A model generated the notes under the pieces. The model saw only the letters and a program-made list of their open reading frames with translations. It ran no database searches and was not told where the DNA came from. A program made the position numbers and the translations under genes. This document shows, piece after piece, positions 44,701 to 57,100 of a stretch of DNA of 64,000 bases. Source of the stretch: Pestalotiopsis fici W106-1 (taxonomy: Eukaryota > Ascomycota > Sordariomycetes > Amphisphaeriales > Sporocadaceae). The stretch spans positions 992,001 to 1,056,000 of the forward strand of contig NW_006917101.1 of the NCBI RefSeq assembly GCF_000516985.1, written 5' to 3'. Numbering within the stretch: the stretch's first letter is position 1; every line of letters starts with the position of its first letter.

Positions 44701-45132
44701 TAGAACCCTGTCCGGCCTTCCTCTTCCAGATCTGCGTTGCTTTTCCATCCCAGACAGACTGACAGACAGACCCCAAAGAACCCCCCCTACTCCCCTCACG
44801 TACTGTACGTTCCTCCGCTCAAGTCAGAAAGTCTGAGCTTTTCCCCCAGTGTGTGCTGTGCCTGTTTTATTTTATTTTTATTTTTTGTTCGTGGCACACC
44901 CCCCAGACCAGGCCCGGCACCAAGCACCAAGCACCAAAGCACCAAGACAAGCACCAAGGCAAAGCACCAGCCAGCCAGCCCGATTTCCCGAGACCACAGA
45001 CACCAAGCACGTACTGCACACGCTCAGGTCGCAAAAATTTCTCCCTCGCTGATTGATACAGATATTATTATACATACATCCCTTCTCGCTCCTCCTCCTC
45101 CCCTCCTCTCTTCTCCCCCTTCTACCTTCACA
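38763..45132. other. 6.4-kb gene-poor region
   Basis: No frame shows a domain, intron structure or codon bias of a gene. It holds an 18-T run (42867-42884), other homopolymers near 43510 and 44265, and, in the last 500 bp, a CT-rich leader with tandem GCACCAA units belonging to the APT gene. Minus-strand frames at 39930-40680 have hydrophobic stretches but are broken and were not called. Confidence 0.5.
44917..44969 (+). repeat. Tandem GCACCAA units in APT leader
   Basis: Five to six GCACCAA units, some separated by 1-6 extra bases, lie about 165 bp before the APT start codon and probably in its 5' UTR. Confidence 0.75.
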
Positions 45133-46323
45133 ATGAGTGCGCCCACCTCTTCCGGCAGCGCCACAGCAGACTCCGCCGCCACCAACCCTTACCAACCAGG
45201 ACTTACCTCCTCAACCGTCCTCGATGCCCCGCGACGAGAGCCCGCCGCCGCCGCCGCCGGTGCCCCCCAACTCCCCGGTCAACCGCTAACCTCGGATCGC
45301 GAGGCTACCAAGAAGCGCGTCCTGGCTGCTCTGCGAAACTTTCCCGACTTCCCCATTCCCGGCATCGACTTCATCGACATCCTGCCCATCTTCCAGGACC
45401 CAAAGACCTTTGACGCTCTGCTCCAGGTTCTCGAGCTGCAGATCAGGGAGACCCTGGGCTACGTTCCCGATGTTATTGTCGGCCTCGATGCCCGCGGTTT
45501 CCTCTTTGGCCCCTCTCTGGCTCTGCGATTGAACTGCTCCTTTGTTACTGTTCGCAAGAAGGGCAAGGTTCCTGGTCCCACCGTGACTGCCGCGTACGAG
45601 AAGGAATACGGCACAGACTACTTCCAGATGCAGTCGGACGCTATCAAGCCGGGACAGAAGGTCCTGGTTGTCGACGACATCATCGCTACTGGTAAGTCGA
45701 TACCAGCCTAGTAATAGGCGCTTGTTATTACGTTATTTGCTTCTTTGCACCTGGTCTTCTACCAGTATAGTGTTGGCCGAGGACTCTGCGGCGGGTTTCT
45801 CCTGACACACCTGAAATTCTGCTACCAATGACGAAACTGGGCTTTCACATGCACCATCGGTTCGTCCGATCGCAAGCAAGTGTCAACATTTCTGGTTTGG
45901 CAGTTAGGATCGCAGTAGTTTGGGACAAGTGCCCAGTCTTGCGGCAGACAACATGCTGCAAAGTCTACCTAGTCTTTGCGGGTTCCAGGTCATGTCTTTC
46001 CACGGACGCTAGATGAACCAACCGTTTGTTGAAAACCGGGACATATTCGAATTTGGCTTTTTGGTCTGCGAGATCGCACTCACCTGTCTTGAGCACCACG
46101 CAATGCCTTTACTACTATTGATTTTCATTGGGATGCCCAGCGTCCATGGACGACCAACTGACACATACATGTAGGAGGTTCCGCTGCTGCCGCAGCTTCT
46201 CTTATCAGCCAGCTCGGAGGAACTCTGGCTGGATATCTCTTCATGATTGAGATCTCGCCTCTCAAGGGCCGCGAGAAGTTGGGCGACTACCCCATCCTCA
46301 CTCTTCTCGACACTGCTGCCTAA
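45133..46323 (+). CDS. Adenine phosphoribosyltransferase
   Basis: Two exons (45133-45691 and 46175-46323) give 235 residues. The enzyme salvages adenine with PRPP to AMP in the cytosol. Conserved sequence begins at about residue 60: [20 protein letters not shown] (the APRT flap region), then [26 protein letters not shown], the hallmark PRPP loop [19 protein letters not shown] and the end [10 protein letters not shown]. The PRPP loop is split by the intron between ATG and GS. The ATG at 45133 has good context (CACAATGAG). The resulting N-terminus is about 50 residues longer than yeast Apt1 and is Ala/Ser/Pro-rich, without a clear targeting signal; an in-frame ATG far upstream at 44737 would give an implausible leader-encoded extension. 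The 483-nt intron is the longest in the window. Confidence 0.93.
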
Positions 46324-48557
46324 GCTGGATATTTCAAACCATACGTTCATACAAGATATTCAACACAGCCCTACCAAGTCGAAAAGCATACTAGTTTCCA
46401 CTAATGACGGGTTTGGGTCCCAACCCTCGAGACACACCGAAAAGTTGAGAAGAGATTGCGATAGACGCTGGAACGACGTTCATGCTAGCCCTGGCCTTCT
46501 GGAGGCAACGGGGGAGTTCAGTTTGCATGGGTAGGCGTTGGGGGCAAAATTTATTTGAAATAGTCAGGCATCACGGTATGCCGACGATCAATTCAGTTAC
46601 CTAGAAAACTCGATAATGTGAATACACATAAGTTTTCGGCCTCGCTGAAAGCAATAGGCCTGTAGATTTCACTATATCTGTTCTTTTCTGATTCATCGTG
46701 GCTCCATATACTGCCGAGATCCTATCAGTCCCCTCACATTGAGTAGCTCTTCTATGCAAGGCAACCAATGTATTCTAATCACAAAACGTTCAGAAAAAAA
46801 AACAATTACTGCTCGGGCTTGGGATAAATATAGTAGTCTTACAATGGGGCCTCTCATGCATCATCCAGAATATAGATTCACTTGCTACAGACCCGTTTGT
46901 GGGAAATCACCAATCCTCAGGCCTCATCGCTTCCATAGCTGTGGCGAGTATATCTCCGAAAATCCAATACGACTTGGATTGACGTTTACTGATTTCATGG
47001 AAATTGTTTATAGTGAACGAAGTCATCATCATGCAGGCGTATCATAACAACCTACATAAATGCCCTTTTAATGGACATATAGAAGGGGAAAGTCTGGTCT
47101 ACTGAATCATCTAGGTTAGGTTCATGTATTGGCATCATGGAGAACAATCTCTCGTCTCTTTTCTTCTTCTATAAATCATGTCCCAAAGAAGCACCAAGCC
47201 ACGTGCTCGACATGTGGCACCCCATTGCTCCTCTCGTATCCGTCTTGATCGGTATCTTAGACAACATGGACAGAAGAGCAGGCAATAACAAGGGAGGGAT
47301 AAGATAAAAGACACTCTTGTGGGAGCTTGAGAGTCACTGTTACCTCGATCAATCTTGGCGTAGCCCCCTGATCGATGAACGGTTCATGGCCGGACCCACG
47401 AGCTATATTCATATAAAGTACGCTCTCCGGTTATGGCGACCCTATATATCACCCAATAACAAAACGATGATATTCATCAGGATCCCAATATTCTTTATAG
47501 TTTTTCTTTTCCGCCGTCGAGTGTCGGGCATGCCCCTTGGATACGATTGTGATGTTGGGTAACATTGCCTGCGACTTTACACAGTAGCGCCGGCCCACAG
47601 AAGCAAGACAAACATGTCTGGAGGACGAGACTGTCCTGTTTGTTGGTGGCTCTGAGACGAAACCAAAGGCTCGTTTTGGGCCCTTTGACTTGTTTTTTCC
47701 TTTCTACGATATTATATCGGGCACATGATATCTTTTTTCAGAGTTTGTCGTAAAAAATGACTGGTACTCTGTATATCCAAGGCACAAAGCAATCGTAGTT
47801 GTTTATTACTGTCTCCCAATACTCTGCCATGGGAAGAAAGACGATAGCAACAGAGTTCGTAATAGCTCCATGAATCACAAATGAACACGAATTACTCCAG
47901 TGAAAATAAAAATAGCAACCACCTCAACGCTCATATAGAACGGACATTCAGAAGGATAGACTCAAGATGCGTACCAATAGATTCAAATCACTCATTTGAA
48001 ACTAGATCATGTATAATACAGCAGCGCTCAAACATTTACTTTTATTAGATATTAATCGAATGACCCATCAGCAACCGCAAATACACCGGTACGTGGTGAA
48101 AGATGCAAGCTACTACCATTCTGAACATGATCCACCCACCATACGCTCTCCATCCCTTTCATGATTGGTTTTTATGAAAATTGTGGTATCGCTGGTGCGG
48201 TTGACTATCGACTAAATTCCAAAACGACTGTCTTTGGGTATACTGGGTATCAGCAAAAGAAAATAGACAGTGACAATGCAAAAAGCGTCAAGGAAAACCA
48301 ATTCGTGTATCGCAACTCTTGTGCTCTTCCAGCAAGCAAACGCGCAATGCAGTAGCCAGATGTGATTCGGAAGGGAACCGCTTTGAGTACAAGACATTGT
48401 GCGCCGCTTGTTTCCTCTTCCGCTTGACTGGGTATCATGGAAATGCAAATCCGATCCCGACCAATGTATGAAAGTCGTGAAAATGTGGAACGACCTTAAC
48501 CAACACCATGGCAAGCCATTATGCTAGTCGATCTCCTCGTTACTGGTCGTCAGCGCT
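46324..48557. other. Convergent intergenic region APT/Meu6-like
   Basis: 2.2 kb between convergent genes. No supported coding region, RNA gene or notable repeat. Confidence 0.5.
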
Positions 48558-50383
48558 TTATGCGGTGGCAGCGACAGCAGGGGCAGCGGCCTCGGCGGGC
48601 TTCTCCTCGGTAGCAGCCTCAGTGGCGGCGGGAGTCTCCTCGACCTTGGCGGCCTCACCCTCAACGGGGGCGACAGCCTCCTCAGCGGGCTTCTCCTCGG
48701 CAACAGCCTCGGTCTCGGCCGGGGCAGCGGCGGGCTTCTCAGAGGCCTTGCCCTTACCCTTGATGGTCTGGCGAAGCTTGGAGAAAGGAGAGGCCTTCTC
48801 CTTCTTCTCACCCTCCTCATCGGAAGCAGGAGACTTCTCCTTCTTGCCGAAAGCGAAGGGCAAGCTGGACTTGCGCTTCTCGGCCTTCAGGTCCTTCTTG
48901 GTCTCACCGTTGGTGGCGGGGGCAACCTCGGTGGTCTCAGTAGGGACGGTAGCAGGAGAAGCGACCTCAGCGGAGAGGGGCTCAGTGGTCTCGACAGCCG
49001 GGATGACGGGGGCAGTCTCGGTCACGGGAGCAGCCTCAGTAGCCTCAGTCTCCTTGGCTGGGACAGCAGGAGCGGCCTCGGGCTCGGTCTTCTTCTTGCC
49101 GAAGGACAGGCTACCGAAGATGCTAGAATTATGTTAGCAGTAGTCGAAAGACACTTGATCATAGTTGTCACTAACCTGGCACGCTTGGTGGGAGTAGGCT
49201 TGGTGGGCTCAGCAGCCTTCTCCTCAACGGCAGCGGGGGTAACCTCAGTAGCAGCCTCAGCAGCAGGGGCCTCAGCGACGGGGGCCTCGGTGGGCTCAGC
49301 AACGGCCTCGGTAGCGGGCTCAGCAGCAACAGCAGGGGTCTCCTCATCGACCTTCTCCTCCTTCTTCTCTTCCTTCTTCTCCTCCTTCTTGCTCAACAGG
49401 TTGCCGAAGATGCTGGTGCGCTTCTTGCTGGCAGAGCGGGGCTTGGCCTCCTCCTTCTTCTCCTCCTCCTTGGTCTCCTCCTTGGGAGCCTCGGTAACGG
49501 CAGCAGCCTCAGCGGCGGGAGCCTCCTCGGTGGCGGCAGGAGCCTCAGCGGCGACAGCGGCCTCAGTAGCAGGCTTCTCCTCCTTCTTGGCGGCAGGGGC
49601 AGGCTTCAAGGTCTCAAGAGTCGTCTTGTAGGTCTCAGTCTCGGTGACGGTAGTAGCGAGCTCCTTGGCCTCAGCAATCTTGAGCTTGAGCTGCTCGACC
49701 CAGCTGTCGCGGTCAGCGGCAGTAGGGGCCTTGAACACGTGCTTGTGGCCCTTGGCCTGGACGGTGAACTTCTGGTTGCCGTCAACGGTGGGCTCGCTAG
49801 CCTCGGCCTGGTTATGCTGTCAGTAGATGCTAGGTTATAAGTCAAGTAGGCTCATTTCGACATACAAGCTGGATGACACCAGTGGGGTTGCCAGACTCCT
49901 TGCCGTAGAACAGGAGACCCTTTCCGGTCTCGGAAGCCCAGGCGGCAACGTGGTGGGCAACATCGGTAGCCTTCTCAGCCTTCAGGTAGGCAGTAAGCTT
50001 CTCGGAGGTGACGGGCTCAGAGCCGAACCAGAACTCCTGGCTGCTGTAGACGAGGTTCCTTTGCGCCAAGTTAGCTCTGGACTTGCATATCGACTTTGCT
50101 TAAGCTCTTGGGGTGCTGCTTACTTGGGGAAGCTGGCGGGGGAGGCCTTGTGCTCAAGACGACCCTTCTCAATAGGCTTGACCTCCTTCTTGGCCTCCTC
50201 AACGGGGGCCTCAGTAGCAGCGGTCTCGGCGGCGGCGGGAGTCTCCTCGGTCTTGGTCTCGACGGCAGGAGCCTCGGCGGCGGGAGCAGCCTCAACGGCG
50301 GGAGTGGTCTCGGGGACAACGGGCTCAACAGCGGCAACAGGGGCGGCCTCAGGGACCTCAACGGGCTTCTGTACGTCGGCCAT
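48558..50383 (-). CDS. Ala/Glu/Pro-rich PH-domain protein (Meu6-like)
   Basis: Four exons (50124-50383, 49866-50058, 49176-49807, 48558-49122) give 549 residues. The first 80 residues and everything after about 215 are low-complexity runs of Ala, Glu, Pro, Thr and Val. A globular domain lies between (about 85-190): NLVYSSQEFWFGSEPV, a WASETGKGLLFYGK strand pair, KFTVQAKGHKHVFKAPTAAD and DSWVEQLKLKIAEAK. The FKAPTAADRDSWVEQL end is the typical C-terminal helix of a PH domain and matches the PH domain named after S. pombe Meu6. Two copies of a short motif, TSIFGNLLSKKEE and SIFGSLSFGKKK, sit in the tail, plus a related LPFAFGKKEK. There is no signal or membrane segment. Phosphoinositide or protein binding at the cell cortex is a guess from the domain. 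The opposite strand carries long shadow frames caused by the biased composition. Confidence 0.88.
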
Positions 50384-51033
50384 TGTGTATTATTTTGTGA
50401 GAAGAAAAAATCTGGGTATCAAAAAGAACAACTCTTTTGTGGGTATCACTGAAAAGAAATAGAGAAAAATTAACAACGAGCAAATACTGGACAAGTAGGA
50501 GTCGAGTACTGTATTGGTTGCTTTGGGTTGGTGATGGAGGGGGGAGTAATACACCTCTTTAGATCACGAGTATTGGATCTTGGTGGGCGAAGAAAAAGGG
50601 AAGCAGAGTTGCTTTGTTGGAGGAATGAGAGGCGTCGAGTACACAGAACAAGAGAAGGGGAGAAGGAGGGAGGGCACAGAAAACTCGTGCTGCCGCTTCT
50701 TATTTAATTTCCTTGCTGCTTGTCTGTCTGTCTCGCTTTCATGGGCTTTGGGAAAAATAATAGGGAGGGCAGCAGTGTGTGGTACATTGGCTCTTCTTGT
50801 CGCGTAGTCCAATCAATGCCGCTGGCGCTCCTGGCCGCAAAGACAAGGGACGCCAGCAGGGAAGCTACAGGGGGGTGTGGGGCCCGGGCGGGTCGCCTCA
50901 AATGCCACCAAGGACCACCAAGGACCGCCATGGGTCACCCAGAGAGATATGAGTTGATGATTGATTGACTGGAGACTGGAGCTTGTCAAGGTACCTGTTT
51001 GTTTTGTAGGGTCCTTTTTTTTTTTGGCGTCCC
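50384..51033. promoter_or_regulatory. Upstream region of Meu6-like gene, up to the gap
   Basis: 650 bp before the assembly gap, containing the promoter and leader of the minus-strand gene. An A/G-rich stretch at 50590-50690 is the complement of a CT-rich promoter tract typical of strongly expressed fungal genes. Confidence 0.45.
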
Positions 51034-51133
51034 NNNNNNNNNNNNNNNNNNNNNNNNNNNNNNNNNNNNNNNNNNNNNNNNNNNNNNNNNNNNNNNNNNN
51101 NNNNNNNNNNNNNNNNNNNNNNNNNNNNNNNNN
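51034..51133. other. Assembly gap (100 N)
   Basis: Exactly 100 undetermined bases, the usual placeholder for a gap of unknown size. It is flanked by a T run on the left and a C-rich tract on the right. Confidence 0.99.
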
Positions 51134-54100
51134 CCTTACTCCCTGTTTCCCCATCCCCTCCCCCCCCTTCTGCCACTCCATCTCTCCTGCTCTGAGCTCT
51201 TCTGGGGCTTCCGTCTAGCGCTCTACAGGCTGCTAGCGCTAGAATCATGCCCACCACGACCTCCACTGATGCCCCCAGGGTCGTCTGATTGATGAATTTC
51301 CATATGTACATTTTCGTCTGCCCACCAAATGCAGTTCATTCAAAGGCTCCATATTCATGATTCGACGACACTCGAAGTGCTTGTCAACTGTACCAGGGGC
51401 CCCAAACAACCAGATGATATCTTTCTTTCTTTTTCCTTGTTTCTAGTTTTCTTTTTTTGTCTCGTTTCGGCTGTGCTTCTGGGCCCTGAAGGTCTCGATA
51501 TCTCTCTCTCTCTCTCTCTCTCTTGTTGCTGGGCCATCCATTTTCGCATTGCATCGCTCGCATGCATGTACTCCGTTCGTTTCCTTTCCCCTGTGGTCTG
51601 TGCTCACCACCATGTCTTTAAATGAAGAAGAGAAATTACATTGTCGTTAGCAGTGCACCGGCACAACAAGGGGGCACCATTGCGATCCTTCTTTGAGCAA
51701 AAGGGAGCGCCACGGAATACTGCGATCCACGTTCTTCGCTTGATCGTCCGGGGGTCAAAGCACTGTATTCGAAATTTCGACCATAATACCTAATCAATCA
51801 ACCTATCCCCAAATATAATCAATCACCACCCAACCAGCCCAACATTGGCCGACCGTAAGTAATGTAGTTTTGGGCCGAACCAGATGTATGAGCGGACGTG
51901 ACCGAAAGATGAGAGAGGGTCACAGAGTATTACTATTATCTACCTAGGTAACCTCCCCCCAAGCGAGTAACAGATTTGATTATGCCCAATGACCGATGAT
52001 TGCCTTTTTGTGATAATCGAATGTTTCACTATTTCCGTAACATTTCTATCCGTCTTCCGTGACATGTGGCTCTTTGGTGGGCTAGATGCTTGAGGATCGA
52101 CACATTTTTCAACGGCCATCCTCATTTTGACATTAGGGCATGAAGTGCGGTCAAAAAGATGCCTGCTTGAATGGGATGCATTTGGAGAATTCCCGAGTCG
52201 TTGACAGTCATCAGTCCACCTCGATCTGTCTCTGTCCCTGTTATCTAGTACGGAATATATTCCATTTTCGAACGGGCGGGAGCACAGGATATACGTACAA
52301 CGTATGCGTGTATGTCGTACCTACGTATGTGTGTGCAAGTATGTATGTATGTCTATGTGTGTGTGTGAGTGTGGCCAACTTATTTTTTTTTGACGCGCGC
52401 GTGAGCAAAGAATGTGCGTCCTTCCTGGTCTTCTCGGCACGGCATCCTGAGACTGTGTGAGTTGAGTAATGTTTGTCATGGATCTCATGTTTTTACATAT
52501 CAATTTGAAAAACTTTACCTCCTACCCTGGACAGGTTTCGCAGATAGATCTTCAATTGTTCACGCAAGCAAACGGTCCTTCTCTTGGACGAATTCAATAC
52601 TAGGACGTAAATCTACGTTATTTGCATACCCACTCCTTCTTACCTACCTGGGTCTGAGATGCGATGTACGTATTCCATGACCTTCTTCACCCTCCCCTCT
52701 ATCCTTTTTTTTCCCAGTTCGAAACATGAAATGGGAAGCACAAACCCGCCCGCCGTTCCATCTGCATGTACCGATATCTATGCAGGACTCATTGCAGTGG
52801 TTTCTGCACCTCTCCTGCACCACCTGGTCATGGAGTTGCATTTTGCAATTCATGCTCTAGGTGGTCTGCATCGAGTACAGGTACAGCAAGCAGTCGGGTG
52901 AAGTGCCCTGGCTTGGCCTGGGGGTTGGGAAGGTTGTAGCAGGGGGGATGAATTTTGGGGGGGGTTTCCAGTTGAGTTGATCCATGGAATTGATTGAATG
53001 AATGCCGCCTGAGGTACGGTAGTAGATGAATGCATGTGAGCCAGCCAAAACCAGTCATGGAATACTAGACCAGACGCACCAAGAGCAGAAGTTTCCGTAG
53101 CGGTGACTCAGGGTTGAAGTACCGATATGCAGGTTGAGAGCAGTGTTCCCTAACCTACATTAGTGGCCCGTTGGCCGCCGAAACACGTTTATTTTGGACG
53201 CTATAACTGGACCTCTAGCCTTTGTGATATGCGCGCCATGTGACTTCGAAATTTGGTGCTAAAATTGTGGTGGAGCAACCTTCTTGAGCCTTTCGTGTCG
53301 ATCAAAGCTACATATGTACTCTTTGAGATGAAGGGACTCTCGCAAGCCCGAACACGGTTTTCCATGGACCTTTTCTGCTGCGCGGGAAAATTCTGATAGG
53401 CAAGCCCAGCCCTGGCTATTATGGGATGGATGGATTTGATGGATGGATTCATTCAACCTCTTTTCGGTATCTCTGCCTCTTTTCTGCTCTCTTGGGAGCG
53501 CCGATCAGATGCCACCGCATCGCGCAGGAGAAAGGAAGGCCCAGGGACACAGGAAGCAAATAACGGGTCCTCCATCTTCATCAATCTCGACGTATCCACA
53601 GACCACTCTGAGGATCGTTTGGAAGAAACACAGATCACTGCCTGGGGTCGCTGGGCGGATCCCCCGTATCTACGCTACCTGGTAGGGAGGCTATTTGGTT
53701 CCTGATTTACCTCGTACGTACGCCACAAAGTGGAAAGAAACAATGTGGACATTATCAATGATGGGCGCCAGCTCGAGCCTTGACCTGACCATCGCGCGGC
53801 GCTTCCAGAAGTTCCAAAAATTCCATGAACCTCAACAAAACAAGCCAGAAGAATGAAAAATAACAAAGCAAAAAGAATCCTCGCTTCAGGTGAATATTCG
53901 TCGCGCCGTCACCGCTCGTCCTCGATAATTGGTCAGCCGGCAGCTTGCCCGGCGCATTGAAAGGAAATTAGCTCCATCGAAGCACAGTCCAGACTCGACA
54001 GGGGTGTGTCAGTGCATCACCATACTCACTACCGTACCTACCTTACATACTATTTACCTTATTCACCCAGCTACATAGCTTCATATGGTACTTTGAGCGG

Positions 54101-57100
54101 TGCACTACGTACTTCGTACCAGCCCTTTGAACATTTTATCTATCGAATTATCAATCTCCTAAGACGATGACCGACCCATGCTGACCAACTGAAGCTTTAA
54201 TATCAAGTCAAGTCCACGCATCCAGCGGATGCTCAGAGGTTCGGACCTTTTCGAGGTTTTCTTGCCTCTTGCCAACGAGCGGATGTCCAAAGCCAGCCAG
54301 CCTTATCACTCACTCACTCATCCTCTCGACCGACATAGATCATCCATTCGTCGTTGGTCAGCGAGCTTGCTGTCAGCAATACCCATACGCCTACGCAGTA
54401 TATGCACCAAGCTAGACAAACCACGCCGTCCCTTGCGCCGCGCTCTCCTTAAGCCTGGTCCCCCGTCAGCAGAAACAAGAGAGGCTCCCCACATGCATAT
54501 CGCGTTATCAAGAAATACATCCATCCCATATATTTTGGTGGCAGCTAGCTGGGCGGGCATATGAAGGGAGCTTTGGGCAATTTAGGCAATGGCTCTTTTG
54601 GAGCTCCAGTTTCCAGCTCCAGCTCCCACAACTTTTTAGATTGCGGGCGCTACTGACACGCATTAGGTCGGAAAGGGTACTTTATTTCATCCCACCTTTT
54701 TCATTGCGACAACGCGACTTGCGTAAGACGACAAGACGAATGTACAGCGCCGTGCGCATCAGACGCAAAGAAAAACGAGATGCTCTTTCAGACACTTTCA
54801 TAGTTCTCATGTCTGATCAAGCTTCTGCTCTCAGCAAGCAGAGGCACGACTTCAACGACCCGAATCGACGAACAAGCCGGCTGCTCCCACCAAGGTAGCG
54901 ATTCCGCGACCAACCACCCTGCTGATCGGCATAATTGGTTGTTGTGCAGCTCTCGACGATCTAAACCAAGAAAAGAAAAAAGAAAGAAAATACCAAAGTC
55001 TACCTGACCCAACAACTTTTTTCCACGACGGAGCCAAGGAGTAGACATTGGAGACGCAACAGCATGGATCTCGACATGTTTGACAGCACCTCTCTTCTGC
55101 CTTCCCTTTCCCCCCTCTACCTAGCCCACTCAGGTAGGAGATTTGAAACGAACAAGAGCAAATTGATGATGCAGCTTGTTTTAATGCGTCGCCAGTCCCC
55201 CGCGGAACCTGCGGTCTGAAATTGATACGCATCGCATCACTTGCGCACCAGATTGCAGCACACAATCAGCCGTTGCTACGACTGGCTGGCTGAATTGTTA
55301 CCTAACGCCCAGCATGATTTAACTTCTGCCGGATATCCTCAGCCACCAATTCGTATTTGATACAGTTACTGCAAATTCACTTCAGACTGTGCCCAAGCGA
55401 ATCATGAAGTCCTCCGTCCTCTTCATGCCTTCCAGTACATATGTCTTCATGTGCTCAAGAATAGCGGCCGCGAGGATATCAGCAATAGTCATTGCTGCAG
55501 GGCGGAATTTGGTGAGATCGCCATGATGCAATTTGTTCATGTGCTGCCGAATCCGTTTCCAGTCGTTCATTTAATGCCAGCCTTGTGCGTTAGAGCTCTG
55601 GCATGCGTTTTTTCCAACAGTTGCTCGGCTAGGTTTGGCGCCGTTGTCGCTGTAGTACGGGGTACCCATCCGATTCGTACACAACCCCCCATTGTGCGAG
55701 TCCTGCCCTGAATTCACATGCACCTATCTTGAGTCGCATCCTGCAGTTCGTGGCCGTCTATAGGGTAGTTCGGGCACACATGATGCAAATGTGCGTCTTT
55801 CGTCTTCCGGTAGGTGTGGGTCTGTCCATCTAGCCTGTTCATCTGGGCTGCCCGCTGCGCTGCCCTTTGTATGAAACCTGGTTGATCGTTGGCTAGAAAC
55901 AGCCTGCCCTGCTCTGTGGCAATGCCTAGAAAGGACGATTTCTATCCTATCCTTCCCTTATCATGTATGCTGCCGGCGGTGTAGACGGTCCAAGCCTCAG
56001 GCTGTGACCTTGTATGAGCAATTGGTCGATCGTAAGATTGAGGTCCGTGACCAGAACAAGACATGCCACCACCACCCACCAAACACACACGGGTCGCTTT
56101 ACAGAGTTACTATTTGAAGCTAGACTCCACTGGGTCACTAATCTGTACTATGTAAACTCCATTTGCGAACATCGACCAGGTAAAACTCTCTGGCAACAAC
56201 CATTTAGCATAATCTTTGGCCATATATATTTATAGTCAAGATCATTGTTTCAATAGCAGCAGCCATTATATCGTATACCCGGAGAATGTTTACTTCTAGA
56301 CTACGCTCTATCCATGCGCAGTGATTCAAGTGTATGCTCCATAGGCTTGCGACGAAGCTACCTACCTGAGCATATATACACAGTACACATGCCTATTGAG
56401 GTCGCATCATGTTGCTATGTGCATCGCTAGGACAATGCCGGCAGAGAAGCTCATGTGCATGGTACGCCTTGGTGTCTGGCAGGCGAGATACATCAACTTG
56501 CCATCTCTGGAAAGCATTGTTGGGTATCCTGAAAGATGTTCCCAGAGTCAAGTTGCAGGACTTGACTTATACGTCACCAAGTAGGCAACAAAACGCCCCC
56601 CACAGAGACCATCCCATGTTTTTGGCGCGCGCGACAAAGACGGACATTGCTTATTTTTCATATCCACATTGAGAGTTTTGTCAGCCTTGAATGGAGCCCA
56701 GCTATTTATTCGTGACTGTTTTGTGTACGCCCACCATCTATCTCACCCACCCATCATGACGGACTTGTTCATGCAACCACGTTTCCGCATTTGACGATAT
56801 GTCAGATGGATACATCTAGCCAGGTAGCACGCCTTGGGTATGACGTCGTGTGTCGTGTCCCGCGATGTGGACGTCAAGTCAAGTCGATACCACCAAATCC
56901 CGGCCGATTTCGATTAGCGACGGGAATGCATTATCATACAACTTGTTAAGCGGGTATGGACAGTATGGGAAGGACCTGGGATCATGGATTAGGAAGGGGC
57001 CGGTTATTGGTTGGCAGGTTTCGGCACTGGAGGAAAAAAAAAAACACGAAACAATATTGTTTTTTGCTGAAGGGTTAGACTTTATGCCGATATAAAGCAG

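Noticed and set aside
44737..45132. APRT extended to the ATG at 44737
   Set aside because: The added 132 residues come from leader-type C/T-rich and repeat DNA; the ATG at 45133 has better context and fits the family.
48508..49137. Long plus-strand frame opposite the Meu6-like gene
   Set aside because: It is the complement of the Ala/Glu-rich codons; the minus strand has the introns and the PH domain.
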